Assembly (NCBI GenBank): GCA_944472155.2
Contig: OX235279.1
Coordinates: 51,991,564-52,055,563 of the forward strand
DNA: 64,000 nucleotides
Direction: 5' to 3'
Source of the DNA: Trichobilharzia szidati
Lineage: Eukaryota; Platyhelminthes; Trematoda; Strigeidida; Schistosomatidae
The first letter of the stretch is position 1, and every line of letters starts with the position of its first letter. The notes beneath the pieces are model-generated. The model was not told the origin of the DNA. It did not search any database and worked only from the letters and a program-made list of their open reading frames with translations. Of this stretch, positions 1-12,369 are shown one piece after another. Made by a program: the position numbers and the translations under genes.

Positions 1-267
1 GGTGCTATCTAGTTGTCTATCAAAGGACAAACCAAGTGTTTTAACCATTTTCAGAGTAGTGAGATACCCGCCACTTGGACCTCCTAAGATTCAAGCTCCC
101 TGATTCGCAGGTTTCCTTTTCAATGTGAATCGATAGTGGTTCCTGGGGTTTGATAGAAGTTTTCTGGCGAGATTCGCCTGACACAAGCGTCTGTCATTCC
201 GGGCTCTTGCGTTGTATCAGTCTCTGACTTCCAGGTATGCTTCATGGGCCGTTCGTTTCTTGGAAAG

Positions 268-480
268 TCACCATACGAACCGGTTCTTTCGTTCTATCTG
301 AAGAGTGCTGTGCGTGCCTCTCTTCAGCCATGTGGATTGCTCCGTAGTTTGTAGTGTGACCAGAGGGATGATGTCTGAGATTGCTGTGTGAATTACCCCT
401 TTTACCGTTACCCAAAGTTCCTCTGTTGATAGCTCAGCCCAGTCAGTCGTCTGTCCTGCGTCAGAACGGAGTCTTCCCAT
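268..480 (-). pseudogene. Possible non-LTR retrotransposon fragment (linker between endonuclease and RT)
   Basis: The - strand reads 70 residues with the pattern WAELSTEELW...IHTAISDIIPL...WL, which resembles the segment joining endonuclease and reverse transcriptase in animal non-LTR elements. It is short, lacks catalytic motifs, and flanking frames are broken. The assignment rests on pattern resemblance only; it could be a chance open frame. Confidence 0.3.
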
Positions 481-1714
481 TCGAGCGCGGTCGGTTTGCT
501 TGAGCTCACCCTGCCCTCAGATCAAGGGATAGAGCATTGAAATGTGAAACTATAGTGATTGGGTCGCGGTCGAGGTTCCATAATGATAGGATCCCGCATA
601 GAGCAGTATGTCGTCATCTCTCACGCATGTTGTGATTAATTATGCGATCAATCATTTCTTAGGTTTTGAGGCCAACTTTATTGTTGGAAAGAAAATGTAC
701 AAATACCATGTGTTGTTTTTCCTAATGGTTGCTGTTGTGATTACAATGTACAGTCACAGGCCAGCATTTGTCTTTTGATATTTGTGTGGCTCAGTGAATC
801 GGAAGGTACCACAGGCAGATAGGCATGTTAGGCGGGCGCAGACAGAACTAAATGACCGCGGTTCTCATTCATTTCAGTAGCAGTTATAACACATATCCAT
901 GTGATTATGCTGAGCAGTGGCTGGTTGTATCCTGTTGTGCGGAGGAGTGGTTGGTAGATGACACCCAGCAATCGCGTGTCATGGCTGCCGGCGAAATGTC
1001 ACCATATCGAATCTGGAAGTTCAGTAGGAGGCAGGTCCGTTACTCACACACATCCAAGCTGCCTGTCAACGTATACGGCAAGTTCATCCTCTTCTTTATG
1101 ATCCCTATCTTGTCAGTTCTCTCAACGGCAATGGCTTGGGAGAGTAATAATACGTTAGACGAGTAGAATGTCTGTTGTATACGACTGCGGGTTGTTTAGG
1201 TTTCTGTGGATTTGCATTCCCAGTCCAGTGGCCTAGAGCACCTAGTTTAGGGGGGCACGTTAATTGTGTTTTCTGACTGAACTCTGTTGGAGACAATGTC
1301 AGGGTGACAACATGTGCATACTTAACAGAAACATAGGCATCTGTTATTTCGGGTAAACTCATCATATGGTTTCGGCACTCCTTTGTTGTATCTTAAATGT
1401 ACCCATGGTCTGAGAAAGCTGCATCCGAAGGCCAAACAACTTTTGCAGACAGCAGGACTGCAGACCTGCAGACTGTAGTCGTCGCCTTTCCCGGACTACG
1501 TCTGAGGGGTTTCATGATTAGATGACTGCAGAGGTAATTTATCAGCGAGCACGTCAATCAGTTTAACTTGGAAGTTTTTCTACCATTTCTATTGCTGTTG
1601 TAAGGATAGTTGGACTTGCGGTAAAGTGAAGGACATGAATAAGACACCCTGTTGAAGATTAATATGACCAGTCCCAAGGCTGGGTTGCACTGAGATAGTT
1701 TGTCACCGAACTTT

Positions 1715-1840
1715 ATCATAGCTGCAGTGAACTGAATAATGCTGTTGCCTAGATATATTATGGTGGCATTAAGTTGAATATCCCCGTCTAAGTGGGTTAT
1801 GGCAGCACTCTACTGAATACCGTCGTTCTCAAATATATTG
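1715..1840. repeat. Degenerate tandem repeat, about three units of about 42 bp
   Basis: Three consecutive blocks share the order [ATxxTxGCxGCAxTxxxxTGAATA] followed by a short T/G/C-rich spacer ending in TATATT or GGGTT. The units are diverged and of unequal length, so this is an old minisatellite-like repeat at best. Confidence 0.4.
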
Positions 1841-3349
1841 TAACAGAATGTTGGTGTTTTTGTTAGTCTTGTCTAACTTGACTAGAATGAGCCCTCAATC
1901 ACGATACTGTAGGCAACTGATTCACTTGGAAATTTTCCCCCACAATGAAGTAGACGCAGAAGTCAGATTTAACTGTGACGACCACGATGACGATGAAAAC
2001 AGTAACAGCAACTTTGTTATTCACAATACAGAGTATACACGCCGTCTACACCCCAGCGGAAATTTGGACCATGATAAATATTCAACGTCTGATGGGTTGC
2101 ACGACCTTCGGGATCCTCCTATCCGGTTACTATGTTCGTGTACACATCAATTCCAACTTCATGGCTAACGAAGATAGTCTATCCGTCCTGGTATCTCCCC
2201 TTTACAGAAAGCGCCTTGAGAGTTGTATGACGTCTCGGGGGCTTTTTCTTTAGTCACTGTGACACTGTGGTTTCCTATGTGGCCAGGTGTGTCACCATGT
2301 CCTCTCGGTTCGATATGTATAGTTTTGTACCTGAAGTATGGCGACGTAGTCATATTAATAGGGAGGTGATATGTAGACAGTTAAATAGTGGATTATCCCT
2401 ATTGATGATCAATCAGCGATGATCATTTCTTAGTGACATGATGATCAATGTCAGTCTGGAAATGAACCGTTCATGGTTATATATGGATATCCCCTCTCAC
2501 ACATACGTCGCTGGATATGCATACATCCTTTCATGGACATCTCTGATGCCTATGTTATTGGGAATGTGGCCGCACATATCATTGTTTCCTTTTGCACATA
2601 TACGGAAACTAATAATTATGCTCTCGTCTCTCTCAGTTCTGTGTTCTCGCTCAAGTTGAGTGTGCTGAAGAAACAGGTAGTTGCTTGTATACAACGATGG
2701 AGTAACTGGCGATTGCTTCGTCAGCTCACTCGTGGGCAACCCGGTGTCCCTATTCCAGTCTCATTGTTGGTGTTAAATATAAAAGTGGTGACACCTCAAA
2801 AAGCAGGGAACATGTGCTCAGGCCTTTAGAATCTGTATATGAGATGGCACTAATTCTATAGCTTTATTACCTCTGTTTGCTGCAGCTAAACTTTTCACTC
2901 ATTAGTAAAATCATGGATGGCCGTGCTAACAACTACATGACTCCGTTGCATCACCACTTCTAGAATGAATGCTAATCTTCCGCAGAATGTACAGAGAAAG
3001 GCAAGCGACAGCATTGACAGGCTTATATATGATCGGAAGGTGAGATCTGCGTCCCATATTCCTCTGCAGGCCTGGAGGAGACGCGTCAGAGGTTGCAGAC
3101 CTGATAAACGCACGAAAACCTCCTAGTAGCTGCTTAATGTACTTTTAGGCTAAATCTACTGTCCTTCACAGTGGTTCCTAATCAGTACGGTGAATCTGCC
3201 ACCCGACGAAGAGAGGGTCTGAAGAGAGTGGCTGGGACCTTCAATCCAACCTTTGACGGAAAACTAAGCAAGACGACTAATTATAAACCTAGTATTCTTC
3301 TATAAGTTCCTACACAAAATATCATTCTCAGACATTATCTACATACAAT

Positions 3350-3606
3350 TCGCACAAGAAAGCTCTTACGACCTGCGTAACCAAAATTGCACAGTGACAA
3401 CAAAAGCCTTTAAGTCAACACTCCGCGAAAACTTCTTCACAGTCATGTATTCTAAAATATGGAACAATATGCCCCTAGATGTCAGGAACTGCAATACAGT
3501 TTTAAGTTTCAAACGCTCTCTGTACACACTATTTCACTCTACCGACTATATAAATAAACTATTTATTCCTAGAACGAATCAACTTTTAGTCTACTACAGT
3601 ACCTAA
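3350..3606 (+). pseudogene. C-terminal scrap of a CR1/Jockey-like non-LTR retrotransposon
   Basis: The + strand frame ends with FFTVMYSKIWNNMPLDVRNC followed by a phase-conserved LSFKRSLYTLF. The pattern 'F..R..K.WN.(L/M)P..(V/I)R......FK..L' is the usual C-terminal tail of CR1/Jockey-group reverse transcriptases in flukes and other animals. Upstream RT domains are absent, so this is a 5'-truncated remnant. Similar tails occur at 11585-11767 in this window, from a different subfamily. Confidence 0.6.
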
Positions 3607-5609
3607 ACGCGCTTAAATACCCTTACTTCTCTAAAGACTATAAATAAACTAGTAGCATAAATGCATAAAAAGACATAGTAGAAACAAATTTTTGTTCATC
3701 AAATTACAATGTACAACGAATATAAACAAATAACTTCGGGTCCACATACTTTTTCTTTGTCCTCTGGTACATTTCTGTTGTATTTACTTTGTAGTACAAG
3801 TTGCATTGATCTACATTCCGACTGAAGCTGAGAAACAATTGAAGTCACTTACTCATATATTATCCCTCAAGGTTTGGCTAGTAATGGCTCAGCATCCTTG
3901 ATGAAATCCACTGTCACCATAACTAGACGCTGTACAGCATCTTATACAAGCATAGTCAACGAACTGAAATGGTTTTCATATAGCTTTCCACGTGTTTATC
4001 AACTTACTCGTACGGAGCAACCATGCTGTGACAAATGGCGGGCTATGGGTGACTAGAGTGCAGTAAAACAAATCTGCTTGAAATTGACCAATAATTATCT
4101 GCATTCAGTTGTATTCACATCTGGTATTACTTGCAAAAAATGATGTCAAAATCATAAAAATTAATCACCCATTTTAAATTAATACCCAATTTGAACATAA
4201 AACAAGATACGATGCCGCACACAACAAAGTTATATGGAGGAATTGACTTCAAGCTTTGTATTTTTCCCAAATATTTGTAATTTATCCGACACATACTTGG
4301 GTTTTTTTGTTAATGCGAAGACAATATTTCTATATTTCTTTTGTGCTCCATTGAACGACTAACTATCAGAATGCGCTCGCTAACTGATGTCAGAGAGGAC
4401 AGCAACCATGTAATTTCACTATAAATCAAATTCGTGTAATTTAAATAATACTTATCCATGCCTGTACAACTGGTGTGTCCTACATTGATAGGGAAATATA
4501 TATTATTATTATAGTGTAATGATCGTGTAGGGGAACATGACTGCTGATGCAGGAAACAAACACAAACACAATGGGTTCAATCTACAATGACCACTGAACG
4601 GGTCCAGCTGAAATATTGAAAATCAGCCACGGAAAGTATTTTCCTGAGGTGATATTTAGTAATATATTTTTGGAGCATGGAGCAGAAGTCCTTTGTGCCC
4701 TTTAAGCAGCTGGCTTCAAAACCCAATGTACTCATGGAAGTTGCCCATGGAGTGGAAGAGTTCCATCTTCCCGCTTATCTTGGTGAGTGCAGATATGCAT
4801 GACCCCATGTATTTCAGACTTTGGCATTGCATTCGAGAGTGGTGGAGTAATTATTGAGTCTGACCGACTGTTATGTCAAACAGTACACTGAAAAGAAAAA
4901 GAAGCATAGAGCACAACACTAGTGATCTGCCAGATTGTTTGGACCGCCCGGCCGTTTGATATGCTGATGGCGTTAATATTTGGGGAGCGACAAAAGTTTC
5001 GTCGAACTTAGACAATCCACAAACGCTCATGAAAGCAATTTAACACTTGGCGCAGCTAAGCAGTGTTTTTCAATCTTAAAATTCGTAAAGCGGTTTGGAA
5101 TAACCGTCTTTTACATCTAGGCGCACATACACTCTGTTCCGCAAAATCCAAATGGATCCCAGAATGGTGTTAACAGCGTCGTTGCCACATATTTCTTTCA
5201 ACGAAATGCTACCATGGAAAGAAGAGTGAAGATCGAGGTGAGTGACTTTCAGAGAAAATATACGGAAAGATCATAATTGAAGTAGATGTCTACATTGTTA
5301 GCTAACATGCGTTCACGGTGGCGTAATCGTCGGCCACATTTCCACAGATGACAACAGTCGTCCGCCATCAGACTACTGCAATCCCTTGCCAAGCAATTCA
5401 TGCAGGACTGCGACCTGATTAGAGGAAACTTTTGAATGCACCTACTCCTTTGCGCATTGCACTTTGCCGCCCTTGGAATGCTTTCTCAGAGGCCAGGGCT
5501 ACCGCACCACCAATTGGAGGCTTTAAGCGGTGTTGGGATAACCATTCTGTAATATATGGATTGTGTCCTACTGACTATCGGCTGGAGCAAACCGTGATGT
5601 AACCTCCTC

Positions 5610-5725
5610 ACACCAGCAGAAGTTCAAAAAATATATAAATATTTAGATACAAAGAGCTAGGCTTTTACAGTTCAGCGTCCACTGGTTTTTTAACTGACGC
5701 TTCCTTTCAAATTTGAACCACTACA
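5610..5725 (-). repeat. 3' LTR of the gypsy element (116 bp)
   Basis: Read on the - strand it starts TGTAGTGGTTCAAATTTG and ends CTTCTGCTGGTGT. It matches the copy at 10099-10214 with a handful of substitutions and the same length. A purine-rich tract (GGGAAGCGAGGGGG) lies just upstream on the - strand, as expected for a polypurine primer next to a 3' LTR. Confidence 0.85.
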
Positions 5726-5904
5726 AGACCCCCTCGCTTCCCAAAAGCTGTCCCCAGCGACTTCAGTCTTTCTTTCTCCCTGCCTCGGCATCGTCCCTGC
5801 AAGGGAAAGAAGCGCATGATTATTATGGTTATCGAGATTATTCCGAAGTTTCGTTGGTGCCTGTTGGTTTGGTCTGGACGTTTTCAGACGGTTGAAGTGC
5901 ACTA

Positions 5905-8900
5905 TCATTCTCTGGGGTTGTCGTTGTCTTCTTGGATTTCGTAGGTGTTGTCCGTTACTCTGCAGTATACCACATATAGGCCCGTCCACTGTGCTGCGGC
6001 TTTATGACGACTCAAGTTGGCAGTCAGTGGTTGGCGCAGGCAAGCCTTATCCCCTATCTTGAATGGTGTGCCCCACTGCTTCCGATCATAGTAGTGTTTC
6101 TGTCGCTCTTGTGCCCGTTGAAGTTCTTCACGTGCATAGCTATGATATTTGGCTATGTCCCTTCGCAACCTTATCACCATTTCCGACGTATTTAGCGGGT
6201 CAACCCATCGGGGCATAACCAAGGTATCACCGGGCAGTCGTGACCCGCCGCCGGTCCATAAAAGGTGTGGAGTCTTCCCCGTAGACATGTGTGTGCTTCC
6301 TCGGCAGGCCAACAAGCATTTCGGTAACATCATATCCCAGGCTGATTGTGATTCTCTCTCAAAGAATGGGCATAGTAATGATTTTAAGGTTCGATTGGTA
6401 CGTTCGACTAACCCATTGCCTTCAGGATGGCACGCTGTGGTTCTAGACTTCTTAACCCCGAATAGATGGCACAACTCTCTAACCAAGACACTTTCGAAGT
6501 TAGTTCCTTGATCCGAATGCAATTGTCCGGGTGCGCCCAAATGAGCAATCCAACAATCAAATATAGCTTTAGCTACTGTAGAGGCATCAATACGCTGTAG
6601 GGGAACAGCTTCACACCATTTCGTAAAGTAATCAACCACGACCATGATATACTTGTTCCCCCGTGGGGTCTCCCGTAAAGATCCAGTGATATCTACGCCA
6701 ATTATTTAGTTGGGGTAACCAGCCTTCATGTCAATAAGTGGCGCCCTGGGTTTCCTCTGTTGTTTCTTTACTTTGCCACATGTTGTATACCCCTGGACAA
6801 AATCTCGAACACCACGCCGTTGACGAGGCCACCAGTAACGTTGGGTAACTGCTTACAACATCTTATTAATCCCAGCGTGTCCCAAGTCGTAATGTATATT
6901 CTCCAGAATTGCAGTTATGAACGACTGAGGAACAACAACTCTTCTCAAGTAGTTAGGGCCTGGTTGAACGCACATGATGCCATTCACGAGCACTAGCTGG
7001 TCCCATAACGCTCACAAATATCTGGTCTCCCAACTCTTCCCTTTCACATCAGCTTCAACTAGGCTACCAGTCTGATTTAACAGGGCATGATATAGGAGTG
7101 CGGTTTCATTGTCTGTAGCTTGGATATGGGCCCACTGTTCTCTGCTTAAACCTGCCAACGAAATAGCACAAATATCAATACTCTCGCAAGACGGGCAGTC
7201 TCCGTGCGGTCTGAAAGAGCGTCTAGATAACGCATCAGCATTGACATGCCGCTTGCCAGGACGGTGAACACATTCAAAGTCATACTCCTGGAGGTATTCC
7301 TGCCATCTAGCTGTCTGTCCTTCAGGGTCCTTGGAGTTTTGCAACCACTGAAGGGCTTTGTGATCTGTCCGCAGAACAAACGGTTTACCAAGGAGATAGG
7401 GTCGATATTTACGAACGAAGGTAACAGCGGCTAACATTTCTTTGCGGGTGATGCAGTAGTTTTTTCTGCACGACTCAATGTGCGGCTGCCACATTCGATA
7501 ACATGTTCCTTGCCATCACTACCGACATGGGATAATACGGCTCCGATGGATATGTGGCTAGCGTCCGTATCTAAGATATACTTACCAGCCGTTGATGTAT
7601 CCGGGAATGCTAAAATGGGCGCCGAGCATAATGAATCTTTCAGCTGCTGAAAAGCACGGTCACAATCTTCGGTCCAGACGAAGGGAATATTTTTTCTAGT
7701 CAAACTCGTTGAAGGACTAGCGATCTCTGGGTAGTTTCTCACGAACCGGCGGTAATAAGAGGCCAACTCTAGAAAACTGTGTAACTCATTCGCGGATTTA
7801 GTTACGGGCCACTCTTTGGCTGCTGCAACCTTTTCGGGATCGCTATGAATGCCCTGTGCTCTGAAAACGTGCCCCAAGAAAGTGACTTCTTTTCTGAACA
7901 AATGGCATTTAGCGGGTTGCACTTTGAGTCCCACTTCCTTCGAACGTTTCAAGACAATCCGCAGCCTCTCGAGGTGTTCTTCGATGGTGTGACTAAACAC
8001 GATGATATCGTCTAAATATGCGAGGCATACTTGTGGGACTAATCCTTTAAGTACCATGTGCATCAATCGTTGAAACGTTGCTGGTGCATTACTTCACCCG
8101 AAAGGCATGGTCTGGAATTCATACAAACCGGTGGGTATAGTAAAAGCAGTCTTTGGCCGATCACGAGGATGGACTTCCACCTGCCAATATCCAGACGCTA
8201 AATCAAGGGTGGAGAACCAGACGGCGCCTGATAATGCCTCTAATGTGTCGTTTATTCTAGGTAATGGGTAAGCATCTTTGCGAGTCACTGTGTTTAATTT
8301 TCTGTAATCAACGCACAGGCGCAGGGAGCCATTTTTCTTCTTAACTAACACTATAGGTGAAGCCCACGGTGAGTTTGATGGCGCAATTACTTTTTTTCTG
8401 CAGCATTTCGTCAATCATGCTTTCCGGCTGTGGACGGAAATTAGCCGGGACTCGACGAGGTGGTTGCCGTATTGGAGCGCAAGTACCAGTTTCGATAGTG
8501 TGTTGAATAGCTGTGGTTCTCCCCAGGTCAGCTGGGGACCACGATACGACCTCCGAAAACTCTGAAATTAAGCGATGCACCGAGTCTTTGTGTTCTCGCG
8601 GAACCTGTGTCAACATACTTTCCATCAGGGTGGCATCAACTGCATTCACACTCAGCTGTGAATAGGTATTACTTTAATCCAAACAGTAATGTAGAACCTA
8701 GCAGGGTGATCGTTTGGGACTCAATATCAATGGAAGCGTTGCAGCTGCATAGGAGGTCATAACCTAGTATCAAATCCCATGACAATCCATAAACTATTAA
8801 GCACGGATGCCGCACACGATCATGGTTACCTTCCCACAATAGTGACAGCTCACCAGCTACTTTCATGCAAGAGCCATTTGCCGCTTGGATGTTGAGGTGG

Positions 8901-8990
8901 GGGTGTGGCAGTTTTGGCTATATTATTACAATGTTTGCTGGACAGCAATGTGCAAGCTGCACCTGTGCCAACGAGGGTTCTATCATAAAA
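5905..8990 (-). pseudogene. gypsy pol remnant: protease, RT, RNase H, integrase
   Basis: Domains in order on the - strand. Protease, about 8990-8670: the active-site stretch reads LVGTGAACTLL at about 8975-8945, with Gly where the catalytic Asp is expected; ILG follows in WDLILGYDLL. Reverse transcriptase, about 8420-7900: WASPIVLVKKKNGSLRLCVDYR, then MPFG interrupted by a TGA at 8094-8096, then AYLDDIIVF. RNase H, about 7620-7200: LDTDAS, with a frameshift near 7460-7490. Integrase zinc-binding domain, about 6930-6760: HYDLGH present, a stop after NKML, and one zinc Cys apparently replaced by Tyr. Integrase core, 6645-5905: VVDYFT, SDQGTNFES and LVERTN give a DD35E triad that is still intact, followed by a C-terminal region. 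The copy cannot encode a working polyprotein. Confidence 0.9.
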
Positions 8991-9019
8991 TTTAACTAAA
9001 ACATTGGGCAAACGCTGGG

Positions 9020-9991
9020 CTACATATGGCTCGTTTGATACTTGGATAACATTAGGTAAAAAAGGGCAGACTCACCAACTTTTTCTGGGAAGCGAGAGTT
9101 CATCCAGCCCGCCCTTGGACGTAGTTGGTTTGGGGTTTGTCTTGCTTTCGGGGAAGGTCGAGACCTCCACTCCATAGGTCGTTTCGCACGATGCTCACAA
9201 GGTGGCGTCAATTCTTGATATTGTGGCGGAGTATAGGACCCTTCTGTTAATCGCCGATTCTTACGAAGCTTAATTAGAGCCTCCTGTTTGGCAACCTGTA
9301 GGGCCTTCACGGGCGATGTAAGGTTAGTTTCTCTGACTTCGTCGTGCAATAACCCTTCTGCGAACTGGTGGAGAATACGGGAGTTAATCTCGGTTGCTGT
9401 GTCTCCTTCGAAAGCCACGGGAGGCAACTCTTGAAGGCATCAGAGGAATTCCTCTGTGCTTTCGTCAATTTGCTGGACACATGCGTGGAATGCAGCCCGC
9501 TGCCCGAGAACATGGGTATGCGGCGCAAATGCTCGACACATAGCTGTAAATAGTTCCTTCACTTCCATCGTCTTGTCAGTGACGACGCCAGCTAGCTTGA
9601 GATGTTTTAATGCAGGTATCGACAATAGACAGATGATAGCACAAGCTCTTTGTTCTTCATCAAATTGTTGTATATAGCGACGACACTGTTCTTCCCACAA
9701 TGTGAACGATTCCCCGAGAAGAAAATTTTCCGGTGCAGGAAATTTAACGTTCGGTTTGTTGCTGGAGGACGATGTAAGTGTATTAGGCGTCATCAATGCT
9801 ATTCTGAACGCCGCGACCATTGCTTGGATCATATCTGGAGGAGGTGTGGAGGTAGACGTTGTTGGTGGGGTTGATGACCTCACCGATGGTGCGCTGTTAA
9901 AATACTCTGGATCACGGGCGTTCGCGTTGTCAGGATATGCAAGGTCCTTAACTTCTCGCTTGAGTTTGCGCGAGTTGGGCCGGCTCGCCAT
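9020..9991 (-). pseudogene. gypsy gag remnant
   Basis: A start codon at 9991-9989 (MASRPNSRKLKREVKDLAYP) opens a gag-like frame with a Pro/Ser/Thr-rich N-terminus, then FTLWEEQCRRYIQQF and LFTAMCRAFAPHTHVLGQRA, typical of retrotransposon capsid proteins. An in-frame TGA at 9442-9440 interrupts it after EEFL; the same frame then continues to about 9020. I found no intact CCHC zinc knuckle. The frame upstream of 9991 runs into the leader and is probably not translated. Confidence 0.75.
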
Positions 9992-10098
9992 GTTCTGTAA
10001 TAGAACAACACAAACAATTATACAGGTCAAGCACGCAGGGTAGAGCGAAGAAGCAGAACACGACTTGAGGAAAAGCACTTTATAATTGACACTGAATT

Positions 10099-10214
10099 AC
10101 ACCAGCAGAAGTCCAAAAAATATATAAATATGTAGATACAAAGAGCTAGGCTTTTACAGTTCAGCGTCCACTGGTTTTTGAACTGGCGCTCCCCTTAAAA
10201 TTTGAACCACTACA
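10099..10214 (-). repeat. 5' LTR of the gypsy element (116 bp)
   Basis: Same length and nearly the same sequence as the LTR at 5610-5725; on the - strand it begins TGTAGTGGTTCAAATTTTA. It ends 64 bp before the ASF1 start codon on the + strand, so this LTR or the short gap after it occupies the place where the ASF1 core promoter would be expected. Confidence 0.85.
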
Positions 10215-10278
10215 ATTGTTATTGCTTAAGTTCGTCATACGCTGCAATAAATTTTGCTCTGCAGTTTGATTGGACGTT
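10215..10278 (+). promoter_or_regulatory. Short leader between LTR and ASF1 start codon
   Basis: Only 64 bp separate the LTR end from the ASF1 ATG. No clear TATA box is visible. It can hold little more than a 5' untranslated leader, so transcription must start in it, in the LTR or inside the element, unless an upstream non-coding exon is spliced across the element. This is inference from position alone. Confidence 0.4.
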
Positions 10279-10387
10279 ATGGCGAAGGTCAATATATGCA
10301 ATGTAGAAGTCTTGCAAAATCCAGCTTCATTTTTTGATCCTTTCAAGTTTAAAATAACATTTGAATGTCACGAGCCACTTGATGACG
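10279..10387 (+). CDS. ASF1: ASF1 exon 1
   Basis: Codes residues 1-36 plus one base (MAKVNICNVEV...HEPLDD). The donor is GACG|GTAGGT. The start is fixed by the conserved ASF1 N-terminus. Confidence 0.93.
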
Positions 10388-12320
10388 GTAGGTTCTATTG
10401 GTGGATGTCACAACAAATGTTCTTTGATACGCATCATTTCATTTGATAGCCTTTATGTTTGGTTCTTATCGTTATGATTAATGTAAGATGACTGGTATAA
10501 CTATTCAGATGTTGTTTTGCTTTTTTGAGTAAGTTGTCGTTTGCCCCAGCTGCTGTAGCGAGGGATTTAGAGACAAGCAGATCGTCACCTTGCTAAGATG
10601 GGTTTGTTTTCAGATCGCCTTGGAAATCCATTCAAGTTTACCACAGATTAGTTGCGGGTGTCACCAAATCTAGTCATCCGAAGCTCTTGAATTATTTATC
10701 AACCAAGGTCTGTGAACGATACGTGCAAGTGAGTCGCTTCCGTGTTTATCCTCCATGATTGAAGACTGTGCATTGAATACACTCTCATTCAAGAGAATTT
10801 AATCGCAGCAGATGCAACTTACCTCGTTTGAAGTTACTGTAATGTAAGTGACTGTAAATTATACACCCATTTCTATGCATTCTGGAGATCTGTTCTATCA
10901 TAGGTAGTCATCCAGGTATCAGTTAATACAGTATTTCCTGGCGATAGATGTAATGAATGCATAACGTTTGTCATGACATGTTGCAAATAAACGGCGAAAT
11001 CATTGTTGTTAACTTATCTAACGTCGCTCATGAGTACTTATCTGCCAACAGTCGGCTTACAGCCTAGAAGGCATCGATAAAATTTTGTTTGGCATTTCTC
11101 AGCTAGTGGCCTTCAGTAAATGACTCATTTTCGTAAACACTTGATGCGATCAGAGCGTCTTACCGCATTACTTACCCGAGGCATGGTATAAACGCACTAC
11201 ACATCAGCGTGATTGCTCACTTAAAAGATCTCATGAGTTGTCACCCACCAACTTCTATTCGTCTGACTAAGTAGGATGTTAGAAAGATGTTCATAACAAA
11301 AATCCAATTGTTTTCACTTCAGATGGCCGAGTTACAATTCATTACGCCTGTTCAAATTTCAGGGATTGATTTAACAAGGTACAAGTTGGTACCAACTCTC
11401 CACACTTTAAGGAAGCACGTAATAAAAGACGCAAATGAAAAGATATTCATTATGGGAATGAATGTCCCGCTGGAAGCCTAGCAAATTTTTATCGTTGAGT
11501 ACCTAAAAACTAGCTATTCTGTACTACCAGTGTCCAAAGGACAATCAGATTTGTTGTTTGTGTATAGAAGGCTTGAAGCCTATGTTAATCCTTTCCTAGT
11601 ATATTTCTCTGCTTGTCTATACTCTTCTTGAACTGTTCAATTGAGAGTGCTGATACCACTTCTACTGGGAGTCGGTTCCAGGGGTTGATAACTTGCTGTG
11701 GGAACCAAGTACTCCCCAGCGATATAGTTTCTCCTTGGCTTTTGAACTCTTCTGCTGTATTGGACATGTGGGGGAAGATAGAGAAAAATAGATCAAATCC
11801 GTAGTGGTTGTTTAAAAAATGTTAAGCATTGTAATGAGACCTACCCTCTAACTGCGGTATGACAGGGAGAAGTGATTGAAACTGTTCAGTCTCTCCTCGT
11901 ATAATGAATTAGTCATGCCAAGAATCATACGTGTTGCCTTCCTTTGAACTCTTTCTAGAATATAGGAGTCCCCTCTGAGACAAGGAATGGCTTTCTGGAT
12001 ATAGTTTTCCAGTCTTCACCTCACCAGAGATGTATGTAAAGAGCTGGACATATCTGTGGTGATTCTAGTAAAGTCTCCGAGAATTGCCCACAAAAATCTG
12101 CAACTGCGCTACAGTGCGCTGTAGTTTTTAAGTCTTGACTTACTATGACACCTAGATCCAAGTGAGTGTGAACTGGTGGGAGTGTTATCTCTTCTAGTTC
12201 GTAGGAGCTGACGCTTGCACGTCCAATGCGCATCGTTGCGCATTTCGCTGCGTTGATCGGGAGCATCCATTGTTCCGACGACTCTAATAGTATGTTGGGG
12301 TTTCATTCTTTGTTCCAAGC

Positions 12321-12369
<49 letters not shown>

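Larger units (their letters stand above)
1..5609. other. Repeat-poor to degenerate region with no supported gene
   Basis: I see no convincing host exon here. Open frames at 852-1166 (+), 1848-2168 (+) and 2473-2829 (+) are short, have no recognisable domain and no splice-site context. The stretch contains likely retroelement scraps (annotated separately at about 268-480 and 3350-3606) and a degenerate short tandem repeat near 1715-1840. The rest (about 4060-5609) is AT-rich sequence without a recognised feature. Confidence 0.5.
5610..10214 (-). mobile_element. Ty3/gypsy LTR retrotransposon, decayed
   Basis: This is a complete-length but inactive LTR element of 4,605 bp in - orientation: 5' LTR at 10099-10214, gag at about 9991-9020, then protease, reverse transcriptase, RNase H and integrase down to 5905, a purine-rich tract at about 5727-5745, and the 3' LTR at 5610-5725. 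The order PR-RT-RH-IN is that of Ty3/gypsy elements. Each coding domain carries stops, frameshifts or catalytic changes. No target-site duplication was found: bases outside the two LTRs (left ...AACCTCCTC, right ATTGTTATTG...) do not match, so the ends may have been altered by recombination or deletion. The element sits immediately 5' of ASF1, head to head with it. Confidence 0.9.

Noticed and set aside
852..1166. 104-codon + strand frame as a host gene
   Set aside because: No domain, no homology pattern I recognise, and frames on the other strand are equally open.
5600..10220. Target-site duplication for the gypsy element
   Set aside because: Bases just outside the two LTRs do not match on any sensible boundary.
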